Program-made: the position numbers and the translations under genes
Shown here: in pieces, positions 35,483 through 44,285 of the stretch
Layout of the letters: every line of letters starts with the position of its first letter
Position numbering within the stretch: the first letter of the stretch is position 1
Notes under the pieces: generated by a model
What the model was told of the DNA's origin: nothing
Databases searched by the model: none
What the model saw: only the letters and a program-made list of their open reading frames with translations
Origin: WVZH01 sp034430895
Lineage (GTDB): Bacteria > Chloroflexota > Anaerolineae > Anaerolineales > E44-bin32
Direction: 5' to 3'
DNA: 64,000 bases
Assembly: GCA_034430895.1 (NCBI GenBank)
Contig: DAOUDW010000109.1
Coordinates: 62,001 to 126,000, forward strand

Positions 35483-35512
35483 ATTATAGCATCCATTCGA
35501 AAGCACGGTCAA
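35483..35512 (-). promoter_or_regulatory. Promoter of the aspS leader transcript
   Basis: Minus strand: TTGACC (35507-35512), 18-base spacer, TATAAT (35483-35488). The predicted start coincides with the A of the leader peptide ATG at 35476. Confidence 0.8.
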
Positions 35513-35526
35513 CGTCAAGAACGATA

Positions 35527-35973
35527 TCAGCCCGCGAGTTGGATGTGGATCATCACCGCTTCTTGTACTGCCCGCTCGATATCCTCCCGCCTGGGTTCGC
35601 CATTCTCATCGAATTGAACATTGTGGAATCGCGAGTCGCCTGGTACGGCCCTCATCATTTTCGCCAGATTATCCATCTTGAGATCGACATCGTCCTTAAT
35701 AGCGACGGCGTGACCTTTGAAATCTTCACCCTGGATTCTCACCTTTACTTCAGCGCCGTTAGCGATGTTCTTCCACCAGGGACTGTGTGTGAAACAAATC
35801 ACTTGATTCCCTTCCCGAAAATAACTCACCGGCGTTGAATATTCCCGGCCGGATTTTCTACCCATGAACGTGATGATCATAATCCGCTTGCTGATGCGTG
35901 AATGCAGTGGTGATCGCAGCATCCATTTCATCATCGGGTTCCACACCTTGAAGAACAGATTCATGCAGCCCAT
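35527..35973 (-). CDS. Deazaflavin (F420)-dependent nitroreductase-family protein
   Basis: 148 aa, typical for the DUF385/Ddn-like split-barrel family. The characteristic segment GRKSGREYSTPVSYFREG is followed by a conserved central region with WWKNIANGAEVKVRIQGE. Members reduce diverse substrates using the deazaflavin F420, which is present in several Chloroflexota. GAGG precedes the first ATG. It diverges from the response regulator gene at 36144. The substrate is unknown, and some relatives bind flavins instead. Confidence 0.85.
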   Translation of the reverse strand: MGCMNLFFKVWNPMMKWMLRSPLHSRISKRIMIITFMGRKSGREYSTPVSYFREGNQVICFTHSPWWKNIANGAEVKVRIQGEDFKGHAVAIKDDVDLKMDNLAKMMRAVPGDSRFHNVQFDENGEPRREDIERAVQEAVMIHIQLAG

Positions 35974-36143
35974 TCAATCCTCTTTTCCTCGATTTACTGC
36001 CTTTATTGTACTCTTTCTTCGAGAATCCCCGAATCCTTTGGAGCTGCCCAAAAAACAGACGCACATGGAAGGGAAACCGATCGATCAGCCTGGCCTTTCC
36101 GTAGTTGGTGCAGAAATCGTATAATCTCACCTGAGGACGGGGA

Positions 36144-36848
36144 ATGAAAAAACAATTCCAGATCCTGCTCGTAGAAGATGACCCTGCCGTGGCGACCAGC
36201 TTGAAAGATGGACTCACCAAGGAAGGCTACGGCGTGGATTGGAGCACGCATGGCGAGGAAGCCATTCGCCATGCCAAAGCACACGCGCCGGACCTGTTCA
36301 TTCTGGATGTGCGCTTGCCGGACACTACGGGCTTCGATGTCTGCCAGCGCTTACGAAAACTGCAGTTCAACCAGCCGATCCTGATCCTTACGGTACAAAG
36401 CGATGAGGTTGACAAAGTACTCGGCCTGGAGATGGGCGCCGACGACTACGTCACCAAGCCGTACAGCTTGCGTGAAATGCTCTCTCGTATTCGCGCCCTT
36501 TTACGACGATCTTATGGTGATCTCTCCGGCGCCGAAGGGGACGTTGTATATATCAGAGATCTGGTCATCGACCGCACGCGTGGCCGGGTGCTACGCGATG
36601 ATCAAGATGTGAATCTGTCGCCCACCGAATTCCGCCTGTTAGTGTTCCTGGCCCGCCACCAGGGCCAGGCGCTGAGCAGAGCACAGATCCTCGATGCCGT
36701 CTGGGGTTACAGCAACGACGTGGAAAATGAAGCCACGGTTAACGTCAACATTCGTCGTTTGCGAGAGAAACTGGAATACGATCCCGGTAAACCCAGCCTG
36801 ATCCTCACCGTCCCCGGCATCGGCTACAGGATCGCAGACGACGAATAA
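36144..36848 (+). CDS. OmpR/PhoB-family response regulator
   Basis: 234 aa. Receiver domain with pocket EDDPAV at 11-16 and phospho-acceptor Asp55 in LDVRLPD; Lys in TKPYS; winged helix (about 135-232) with WGYSNDVENEATVNVNIRRL. First gene of a block that continues with an efflux adaptor, ATPase, permease, small exported protein and histidine kinase. The kinase at 41218 is the probable partner. Direct repeats TGAAATC (about 36990-37015), upstream of the adaptor, are possible binding sites. Confidence 0.93.
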   Translation: MKKQFQILLVEDDPAVATSLKDGLTKEGYGVDWSTHGEEAIRHAKAHAPDLFILDVRLPDTTGFDVCQRLRKLQFNQPILILTVQSDEVDKVLGLEMGADDYVTKPYSLREMLSRIRALLRRSYGDLSGAEGDVVYIRDLVIDRTRGRVLRDDQDVNLSPTEFRLLVFLARHQGQALSRAQILDAVWGYSNDVENEATVNVNIRRLREKLEYDPGKPSLILTVPGIGYRIADDE

Positions 36849-37054
36849 TCATCTCCCCCAATTAAATAAGGACAGCCTAACGATATTCGCCGCTGCGGTT
36901 GACCATTCCCTGATTTTACGATGTTGATGTCCTCGCAAACCATTTTGATCCATTTCTTCCCAACCATCCAGATTTCAAATCTGTAATCCTATTGAAATCC
37001 AAATGAAATCAACGTCCGGCATCCTGTGAACATCGATTCGCAGGAGGTTTCGAC

Positions 37055-38449
37055 ATGCGTCGATCAGTAATCGTTCTACTATCCATTCTAGGGGTCGCAT
37101 CCATCCTTGCGGCGGGTTTCCTGGGTTTTCAAGGCGCCCAGGCCCAAAAAGAAGACGAAGTCCAGAAACCCAGCACGATTCCCGTATCATGCGGAGACGT
37201 GCAGCAAACGGTGGACGCCCCAGGTCGTCTGGTCAGCACCAGGGAAGTGCTTCTGGCTACAGCGGCCAGTGGTCCGCTGGCGGAAATCAGCGTGCAGGCC
37301 GGTCACGTCGTTTCGCGCGGTCAGGTTTTGGCCAGGTTGGGCAACGAAGATGAACTGCGAGCGAATCTTACGCAGGCAAAAGCCGAATCGGCGTCGGCAA
37401 AGACGGCGTTAAGGCAAGTTCATGAAAATGCGCCGCTGATCACATCCGAAGCGCAAAAGGAATTGGCAGATGCACGTGAAGCCCTGCGCCAGGCCGAGTT
37501 CAGGAACACGGTCCAGCAGGAAGGCAATCGTGCCAGTTTGGAATTGATCGCCGCTGCGGAGGCCAAGCTGGTTCTGGCTGAAGAAGAAGTCAAACGCGCC
37601 GAAAGCGCCTTCAACCGCTACTCCGGCCGGTCAGAAAACAATCCGGCTCGAGCAAGTGCACGTCTTCATTTAGCACAAGCCAGGATGAGCCGTGATTCCG
37701 TCGCCAGAGCCCTGAACTGGTACAAAGGGCAGCCGACGGAGCTGCAGCAAGCGATGTTGGATGCCGATATAGCCATTGCCGCGGCGCGTGTCGTCGTGGC
37801 TGAGTTGGCCTACGAACAAGTCAAGGAAGGACCTGATCCAGATGTCCTGGCACAAGCCGAAGCTCGCCTGGCGCAAGCCGAAGCGTTTGCCGCCCAAGCC
37901 GAAACTGAGCTTGCGGGAATGCAGATCGTCGCCCCCTTCGACGGCGTGATCCTGGAGATCAATGCGCGTGTCGGGGACATCGTTACGGCACACGCCGGTT
38001 TCATTTTGCTCTGCGACATGTCCTCGCTGGAAGTCGAGGTGACGATGATCGAAGAAGACATGCCGTTGATCCAAATGGGTCAATCCGTCGAACTCTATTT
38101 CGATGCAGCGCCCGATGCGGTCGTCCAGGGGGAGGTAACCCGCATCGTGCCTCGGCGCATACCTGGCAGCGATCGCCCGCTGTATCCCGTCTACATTCAT
38201 TCGGATGAAATGCCGGGAACCCTCGTTCCGGGCATGACGTCTGATGCTTCTATCGTGATCGATAAGCGTGCGGATGTGCTGCGGCTGCCGCGCGCATTGG
38301 TACGCGCTCGCTCCGATGGCTCTGCTGAAATCGAGGTCTGGCAGGACGGCCACATCGAGGAGCGTACGATCCTGACCGGGCTGCGCGGCGACGTGTACAT
38401 CGAGATTCTGGAAGGCCTGAACGAGGGCGATGAGGTCGTTGGGCAATGA
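37055..38449 (+). CDS. Efflux periplasmic adaptor subunit (HlyD/MacA type)
   Basis: 464 aa. N-terminal membrane helix (about residues 5-25). First lipoyl half VDAPGRLVSTREVLLATAASGPL, a long helical hairpin rich in Ala/Glu (about 105-275), second lipoyl half MQIVAPFDGVILEINARVGD, then beta-barrel and membrane-proximal domains. In Gram-negative bacteria MacA links the permease to an outer-membrane channel; in an organism with one membrane the adaptor would work with the permease only. GGAGG precedes the ATG. Stop overlaps the ATPase start. Confidence 0.92.
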   Translation: MRRSVIVLLSILGVASILAAGFLGFQGAQAQKEDEVQKPSTIPVSCGDVQQTVDAPGRLVSTREVLLATAASGPLAEISVQAGHVVSRGQVLARLGNEDELRANLTQAKAESASAKTALRQVHENAPLITSEAQKELADAREALRQAEFRNTVQQEGNRASLELIAAAEAKLVLAEEEVKRAESAFNRYSGRSENNPARASARLHLAQARMSRDSVARALNWYKGQPTELQQAMLDADIAIAAARVVVAELAYEQVKEGPDPDVLAQAEARLAQAEAFAAQAETELAGMQIVAPFDGVILEINARVGDIVTAHAGFILLCDMSSLEVEVTMIEEDMPLIQMGQSVELYFDAAPDAVVQGEVTRIVPRRIPGSDRPLYPVYIHSDEMPGTLVPGMTSDASIVIDKRADVLRLPRALVRARSDGSAEIEVWQDGHIEERTILTGLRGDVYIEILEGLNEGDEVVGQ

Positions 38450-39132
38450 AGGCAAAACGTTCATCCAACCACAATGTGATCGAAACTTACGATCTGACGA
38501 AAGTGTACAGCATGGGCGAGACGGAAGTTCACGCGCTGCAAGGCGTAGACGTCCGCGTGGAAATGGGTGAGTTCATCGCCCTGATGGGACCTTCGGGCAG
38601 CGGAAAGTCCACGCTGATGCATTTATTGGGCTGTTTGGACACACCGACGGCAGGCACGTACGTTCTGGAAGGCCAGGACGTGAGCGCACTCTCCAACGAC
38701 GAAAGAGCCCGGATGCGGAATAAGCATATCGGATTCGTCTTCCAGACATTCAACCTGCTCAGCCGTATCAGCGCACTTGAGAACGTCGCTCTACCACTTC
38801 TCTACCGGCGCGAGGCGGAAGAAGCCCTGCAGCGAGCGAATATCGCCCTGTCGCGCGTGGGATTGGACGAACGAACAACGCATCGACCCGCAGAATTATC
38901 CGGCGGTGAACGCCAGCGTGTTGCCATCGCCAGGGCATTGGCTATCAACCCTGCACTGATCTTGGCCGACGAGCCGACGGGAAATCTGGATAGTGCCACG
39001 GGAACAACCATCATGCATCTGCTGCGTTCCTTGAACGAAGAAGGCCGAACGGTCGTACTCGTCACACACGATGCACAGGTGGCGGATTACGCTCATCGGA
39101 AATTACAGATGTGCGACGGACGCATGGTTTGA
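38446..39132 (+). CDS. ABC transporter ATP-binding protein, MacB type
   Basis: 228 aa. Walker A GPSGSGKS (about residues 46-53), FVFQTFNLLSRISALENV around the Q-loop, signature LSGGERQRVAIARA, Walker B LILADEPTGNLD and H-loop VTHD. It overlaps the adaptor gene by 4 bases and is followed 9 bases later by the permease. Clear ATPase of the MacAB-like exporter, about 50 percent similar by eye to the ATPase at 2553. Confidence 0.95.
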   Translation: MKAKRSSNHNVIETYDLTKVYSMGETEVHALQGVDVRVEMGEFIALMGPSGSGKSTLMHLLGCLDTPTAGTYVLEGQDVSALSNDERARMRNKHIGFVFQTFNLLSRISALENVALPLLYRREAEEALQRANIALSRVGLDERTTHRPAELSGGERQRVAIARALAINPALILADEPTGNLDSATGTTIMHLLRSLNEEGRTVVLVTHDAQVADYAHRKLQMCDGRMV

Positions 39133-39141
39133 GGTGAATGC

Positions 39142-40434
39142 ATGTCTTTTCTGAACACACTCCGCACGGCGCTGCGCGGTATCACAATGAACAAGCTGCG
39201 GGCGGCCCTCACAGCGCTGGGGATCATTATCGGTGTGGCCTCGGTGATCACGACACTGGCTCTGGGAAACGGAGCCCGAAATGCCGTGGAGGAAAAATTC
39301 CGGCATCTGGGATCGGACGAGATTCAGATCAGCAGCAAACAAACGATCGAGGACGGAGGACTGGTTCCCTTCGGCGAGATTCTCTCCTACGAGGACGGTT
39401 TACTGATGCCCGGCGAAGTGGAGTTGATCGACCGGACGGAACTATCCGTTCAAGGCGAGGGAAAAGTCCGGCATGGACGCCAGGTGCTCGATATGCCCAT
39501 CGTCGGTCTCACCGCCGACGCACTGCTTGACGCAGCTGAACAGGGGCAGGTCCAACCTGTGGCTTGGCCGGAAGGCGAACCGCTGCATTTGGAAGCCTTC
39601 ATCGATCATGGCCGTGTCTTCACCACCGAAGAGGTCCTGATACAGGCTGACGTCTGCGTGCTGGGTTATCAGACGGCCGACGATCTATTCGAGGGCGACG
39701 AGCCGGTCGGTGAAGTCATCCGCGTCAATCGTGAACGCTGTCTGGTCATTGGCGTGATCGCCGAGCTGGAAACGGTAGATCCAGAACAACGCAACCGCAG
39801 CCGGGTCAACGAAGCGCTCTACATGCCCATCAGCACGGCGATCATGAATCTGTACGATGAAGAACCCTCGGTGTCGATCGTCGCTCACGTCGAAGACGAA
39901 AGCCGTATGGCGGAAGCCAAATCCCAGGTCGCCGCCTACCTGCGCCAGCGCCACAACATCGAAAAGGATTCCGAAGGAGAGTATGAAGACGATTTCAGCC
40001 TGTCGACGAAGAAGGACATCCTCGGAGCGCAGCAGGAAGCAGCACAGACTTTTTCCTTTCTGCTGGTCGCCCTGGCCATCGTCTCACTGACCGTCGGTGG
40101 CATCGGCATCATGAACGTAATGCTTGTCAGCGTCACAGAACGCACGCGCGAGATCGGCGTACGCATGGCCGTGGGAGCTCGCCAGCGGGATATCGTAATG
40201 CAGTTCATGCTCGAGACCACACTGCTGAGCGCTGCCAGTGGCCTCCTGGGCATTGCTGTCGGCGTTTTAATCATTCCCCTGACTGCAATCCTTAATCAGG
40301 GCACACCCGTGTTGGATCCACTCAGCATTCCAATCTCCTTTCTGGTGGCTTTACTGACAGGAAGCATCTTTGGCCTGTACCCTGCAATACGTGCAGCCAG
40401 CTTCGATCCGGTCAGAGCTTTGCGGTACGAATGA
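39142..40434 (+). CDS. ABC transporter permease, MacB type
   Basis: 430 aa. N-terminal helix with NKLRAALTALGIIIGVASVI, an extracytoplasmic MacB_PCD domain (about residues 50-310), and three C-terminal helices bearing VGGIGIMNVMLVSVTERTREIG, split by the usual short loop, ending FDPVRALRYE. MacB permeases export macrolides, peptides or virulence factors by a mechanotransmission cycle. Together with the adaptor and ATPase this is a complete inner-membrane MacAB unit. Confidence 0.94.
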   Translation: MSFLNTLRTALRGITMNKLRAALTALGIIIGVASVITTLALGNGARNAVEEKFRHLGSDEIQISSKQTIEDGGLVPFGEILSYEDGLLMPGEVELIDRTELSVQGEGKVRHGRQVLDMPIVGLTADALLDAAEQGQVQPVAWPEGEPLHLEAFIDHGRVFTTEEVLIQADVCVLGYQTADDLFEGDEPVGEVIRVNRERCLVIGVIAELETVDPEQRNRSRVNEALYMPISTAIMNLYDEEPSVSIVAHVEDESRMAEAKSQVAAYLRQRHNIEKDSEGEYEDDFSLSTKKDILGAQQEAAQTFSFLLVALAIVSLTVGGIGIMNVMLVSVTERTREIGVRMAVGARQRDIVMQFMLETTLLSAASGLLGIAVGVLIIPLTAILNQGTPVLDPLSIPISFLVALLTGSIFGLYPAIRAASFDPVRALRYE

Positions 40435-40495
40435 ATGGAAATCCATAAACGATCTATGGGATGAAACATTTCTAAATAATAAAAGGAGTCTGAAC

Positions 40496-41044
40496 ATGAA
40501 ACGAAAAGGTTTAATCATCGGAATCGCTGCAGTGCTGGTACTGCTGCTCGCCGGCGCATACGTAGCCGGACGGCTGCTGAATGAAGGCCTGGGCCCCATC
40601 CGAGTCGGCGGCGGAAACGTAACGATCTCCTCCGGTGACGGCAGCATGGTCGAGGCTGAGTACGTACCCGCGGATGAACTTCCCGATGCACCACCGGAAA
40701 TCGCTGGTATATATTCGAGAAGAGAAGATAACAGCATCTTTGTCAAAGAAACGGATGGCGGATTTCGGATCAGCATCGACGAAGAAGGTAACCTGTCCAC
40801 AAACGCTGGTGATGTAGAGACCGAAATCGTCGTCACGAATGAGACCGAAGTATACGTCGATACCACGTCCGACCAATTCGAAGATCTAGAGGACGGAGAT
40901 ACCTTGAAGCAAACACTCAAACCCGGATCGATCGAAGAACTCGGGAATCTCAGTTTCATGCAAGTGTGGGGAGAGCGCCGCGGTGAACGAGTCATCGCCG
41001 ACGTCCTGGTCTATATGCTGCCTCCGACGCTCGTGGGTCGATGA
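40496..41044 (+). CDS. Membrane-anchored hypothetical protein of the efflux operon
   Basis: 182 aa from the ATG at 40496 (AAGGAG 7 bases upstream; the frame is open inside the permease gene but unsupported). N-terminal helix (about residues 5-25), then an acidic external domain with segments EIAGIYSRREDNSIFVKETDGG and VTNETEVYVDTTSDQ (each cut). No family recognised. Located between the permease and the kinase, it may sense or bind the exported compound or an extracytoplasmic signal. Confidence 0.7.
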   Translation: MKRKGLIIGIAAVLVLLLAGAYVAGRLLNEGLGPIRVGGGNVTISSGDGSMVEAEYVPADELPDAPPEIAGIYSRREDNSIFVKETDGGFRISIDEEGNLSTNAGDVETEIVVTNETEVYVDTTSDQFEDLEDGDTLKQTLKPGSIEELGNLSFMQVWGERRGERVIADVLVYMLPPTLVGR

Positions 41045-41217
41045 TGTAGTCATCACATCGACCATCGATTGAAGGAAGTCTTCACAACAAATGGGTTGAG
41101 TATCTGAATGCGCCTTCCGATTTTCGGGATACAATGAAATACCCGGCCTGATAAAGGGATCGTTTCAGCATACCGGACGAAAATGTGACAACGATGGAAG
41201 AAAAAGGCAGGAAACCC

Positions 41218-42825
41218 ATGAAGAGTCGAACATCTATCCGATGGCGCTTACCTCTGAGTTTTCTGGCGATCGCCAGTCTGACTGTGATAATTCTGGGGAT
41301 CGTGCTCTTGATTACCTTACGCGGTTATTACTATCGAGTGGAAATGGATTTCCTGCGCACGAAAGCCGAAGAGGTCTACTCGGGAATCATCCCCATATTC
41401 GACGCGAGTATCCCTTCCGACGCTGTGAGCGTCTATCTCGAGAACCTTTCGTTCCTCACACAAACCAGGATCCGCGTCCAGGATGCTCAGGGTATACTGC
41501 TGGCCGATACGGGTTCACTGCAAGACTTCAACCTGGCGTTAAGCCTCCTCGACAGACAACAGCCGCAAGGCGACGATCGTGCAGATTTCGTCTTTCAGCC
41601 TCTAATCATCATTGATAAAGATGACCCTGCCGGCGAGGACCTGGTGATCACCCCCTCTGCAACCCGCATTACGTTCACGGATTTAGAGGAACGCATCGCC
41701 GAAATCCCGTCTCGTCTTCCAGAGATGGACGAGATGGGTCGAAAACTTATTCTCAATCCCCGGTTCTCCGATGAATCCCTTGGGTACAACCTGGGAATCA
41801 CTTTGATCTTCGAGGGATCACGCTCGCAGCAAAAGCTTCAACTCGCTTATTACAACGAAGAAGGAGATCTTCTCGGTTTCGTGGAATTGCTGGAAGGTCC
41901 CGCATACGGCCAAGCGGTCCTCAACAGTGTTTTCGTCGGGCTGCTGCTCGCTGGAGGTTTGTCGATTCTCCTGGCAGGCGCAGCAGGTTTGTGGATCAGT
42001 CGTCGACTCAGCCAACCCATCCTGGCTTTATCGAAAAGCAGCGCCCGCATCGCCAGCGGCGAATACGCCAGTCGGGTTAATATCGATCGACAGGACGAAC
42101 TGGGTCTGCTGGCAAGGACATTCAACCGCATGGCCGAAAGGGTCGAAGGAACCGTATCGACTTTGCGCCGCTTCGTCTCCGACGCAGCCCACGAACTCAA
42201 CACTCCATTGACTGCGCTGCGCACCAATCTCGACCTCGCCAAAACCGAAAGAAAAGCCTCCCTACGGAATAATTATCTCGAACAGGCCATCGAACAATCG
42301 AAACGGCTGGAACGTCTCTCGAACGATTTGCTCGATATTTCCCGTCTTGAAACGAAGATGGACCAAAAAGAGATGACGCGGTTGGATCTAACCGGACTTC
42401 TGCGTGAGGTGAGCGAACGCTACGCTTCACGTGCAGAACAATCGGAGATCGATTTCCAGCTCAACCTACCCGCGGATTCAATCGAGTTATTAGGCAACGA
42501 AACCCAACTGCGGCGTGCTTTCGAGAACCTGCTCGACAACGCATTGAAGTTTACGGACAGCGGCGGTGAGGTCGGCCTGGGCTTGCGCAGAGAAGCTGAT
42601 GTTGTCTGCATCTGGGTGGAAGACACGGGGATTGGCATTCCAGAAGACGAGCTGCCACTCCTGTTTCAACGTTTCCACCGGGCGCCTAACGCCTACGGCT
42701 ACCCCGGAAGCGGATTGGGCTTGGTCATTGTGAAAACGATCGTCGAAGAGCACGGTGGGTCGGTCCAGGTCGAAAATCGAGCACGCGGCACCCGCTTCAC
42801 CTGTCGCCTTCCAATAACGGAATGA
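41218..42825 (+). CDS. Sensor histidine kinase with HAMP domain
   Basis: 535 aa from the ATG at 41218, which has AGGCAGG six bases upstream; in-frame GTG (41185) and ATG (41194) are alternatives. Membrane helices at about 12-35 and 238-260 enclose a 200-residue ectodomain; HAMP about 261-313; His325 in SDAAHELNTPLTALR; N box NLLDNALKF; G boxes DTGIGIP and GSGLGLVIVK. Likely partner of the response regulator at 36144, with the efflux genes between them, as in envelope-stress or antibiotic-sensing modules. Confidence 0.94.
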   Translation: MKSRTSIRWRLPLSFLAIASLTVIILGIVLLITLRGYYYRVEMDFLRTKAEEVYSGIIPIFDASIPSDAVSVYLENLSFLTQTRIRVQDAQGILLADTGSLQDFNLALSLLDRQQPQGDDRADFVFQPLIIIDKDDPAGEDLVITPSATRITFTDLEERIAEIPSRLPEMDEMGRKLILNPRFSDESLGYNLGITLIFEGSRSQQKLQLAYYNEEGDLLGFVELLEGPAYGQAVLNSVFVGLLLAGGLSILLAGAAGLWISRRLSQPILALSKSSARIASGEYASRVNIDRQDELGLLARTFNRMAERVEGTVSTLRRFVSDAAHELNTPLTALRTNLDLAKTERKASLRNNYLEQAIEQSKRLERLSNDLLDISRLETKMDQKEMTRLDLTGLLREVSERYASRAEQSEIDFQLNLPADSIELLGNETQLRRAFENLLDNALKFTDSGGEVGLGLRREADVVCIWVEDTGIGIPEDELPLLFQRFHRAPNAYGYPGSGLGLVIVKTIVEEHGGSVQVENRARGTRFTCRLPITE

Positions 42826-42867
42826 TTTCGATGGGGAAGCACACAACAGCCAGCGAGATTCGAGGGA

Positions 42868-44127
42868 TTATTCGCCGGTTATTTCTTGCTCGATGATTTC
42901 AAAGAATTCGATCGTTTTCCGAAAGCTGTCGACTTCAGCAGAGCTCAAAGCCTCATCTGTGACCAAACTAAAGTGAAATATTGCAAAAGGGGCCTGGATG
43001 AAATACTGGTAGGAATATCTTGTTCGTTGCTTGCCCTGCGGTATGGTGGACGTGGCGAGCACATATTTCGCCGGCAGGGAACCGACCTCGAAATTCGAAT
43101 CTTCTTCAATCTCCTGGTAATGTGAACCGGAGAGTATTTCCATCGCTTCGTTTGCTGATATCGCTCGAGAAACAACTTGATGGTCCCCAATGTTGAAAGG
43201 AAGAATTCCAAAGCCATCATTTTGAACGACGCCGTCCGCCAATGTAATCCGACAACGGCGTTTCGGGTTCTCCAATCGATTTTCCTCGAAGTTATATTCT
43301 TTCGGATGCTGCCCTGGTAACCCCATGCCAAAACCATCAGGAAGATCCCCCGACTTCACTTTTCGTGCAATCGTAAAACGCATCAGCCAGCCCAGCGGAA
43401 TAGCAACAACCCGCATGAGCAGCGCGATGACCCGGAAGCTTAACGGCAGATTCTGAGGCAGCGGAAATGCTTCAGCTCCTCCAGATTTCGCCTGACGTAG
43501 ATGAAGCTCGAAGTTACCGACGGGATCGAAGCCGCGCTTGCGAAATCGGCGATGAACAAAAGAATAACCAGGCGATGCGGCATCGCTTTCTGAAAGATAC
43601 TCGTACTGAGCAGCAGCAGGTCGAGCGTCAATGGCTTTGGCGAATTCTTCGCAGGTTCTCTCCTTGAACAACCCCCTTTTGTTCAGAATCGCAGCAATAT
43701 CATCGACCGCAAGATCTTCCAGGCCGCACTTCGCCAGCAATGTGGGAATATCATTGGGGACATCGGAGAGTTCGTTCGGCCCGAAATACTTTTGCTGTGA
43801 ATTAAAAACGATCAATGGTTTGCGCTGCAAGAAAAGCTCGTAACCCCACACGTCACTGTCCAGCACCCAGAGATGAAGGATGGGAAGTTGTAGCAGATTT
43901 AACTCGAACAACAGCCTTTCATCTTCCTCGAAGTGGCTGTAGAGAATAATCGTCCAGCGATCGCTCCAAAAAAGATAGAACGCCCGCTCGCCATCTCTTT
44001 CGTGATCGATCACACTATGATCTTCGATCTCGTAGAAACCCTTACGAGATAGCCAGGTCGTGATCTTCTGCTCTGCAACCTCATGAACATCGCCTGGAAT
44101 GCTGTAGCTTCGGTAGAACGCTCCCAT
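42868..44127 (-). CDS. Large hypothetical protein
   Basis: 419 aa. No signal peptide; one possible hydrophobic stretch at about residues 228-250 (FRVIALLMRVVAIPLGWLMR). I recognise no family. The N-terminal third resembles a compact alpha/beta domain (GERAFYLFWSDRWTIILYSH), the C-terminal third a beta-rich domain (ATSTIPQGKQRTRYSYQYF). The leader contains two overlapping inverted repeats (44171-44219). It faces the kinase gene tail to tail. Confidence 0.6.
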   Translation of the reverse strand: MGAFYRSYSIPGDVHEVAEQKITTWLSRKGFYEIEDHSVIDHERDGERAFYLFWSDRWTIILYSHFEEDERLLFELNLLQLPILHLWVLDSDVWGYELFLQRKPLIVFNSQQKYFGPNELSDVPNDIPTLLAKCGLEDLAVDDIAAILNKRGLFKERTCEEFAKAIDARPAAAQYEYLSESDAASPGYSFVHRRFRKRGFDPVGNFELHLRQAKSGGAEAFPLPQNLPLSFRVIALLMRVVAIPLGWLMRFTIARKVKSGDLPDGFGMGLPGQHPKEYNFEENRLENPKRRCRITLADGVVQNDGFGILPFNIGDHQVVSRAISANEAMEILSGSHYQEIEEDSNFEVGSLPAKYVLATSTIPQGKQRTRYSYQYFIQAPFAIFHFSLVTDEALSSAEVDSFRKTIEFFEIIEQEITGE

Positions 44128-44170
44128 CGAGTCTCCCGTCTGGATCAGGTCGATAAACGATCAATCCAAA

Positions 44171-44219
44171 CCTAACTTCACGCATATGCGTGCAGTTAGG
44201 ACATTGTGTCCTTTAACTG
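44171..44219 (-). repeat. Overlapping, mutually exclusive inverted repeats upstream of the 42868 gene
   Basis: CCTAACT-CACGCATATGCGTG-AGTTAGG (44171-44200) is a 30-base near-perfect palindrome with one mismatched pair. Its AGTTAGG arm is shared with a second hairpin formed with GTCC and TTAACTGC up to 44220. The two cannot form together. Located about 45 bases before the start codon of the minus-strand gene. Confidence 0.7.
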
Positions 44220-44285
44220 CCCGTATCTACGTGCTTCAGAAACGATATGACGATATTTCTGGGTTCAATTCCGATCTAATAACTC

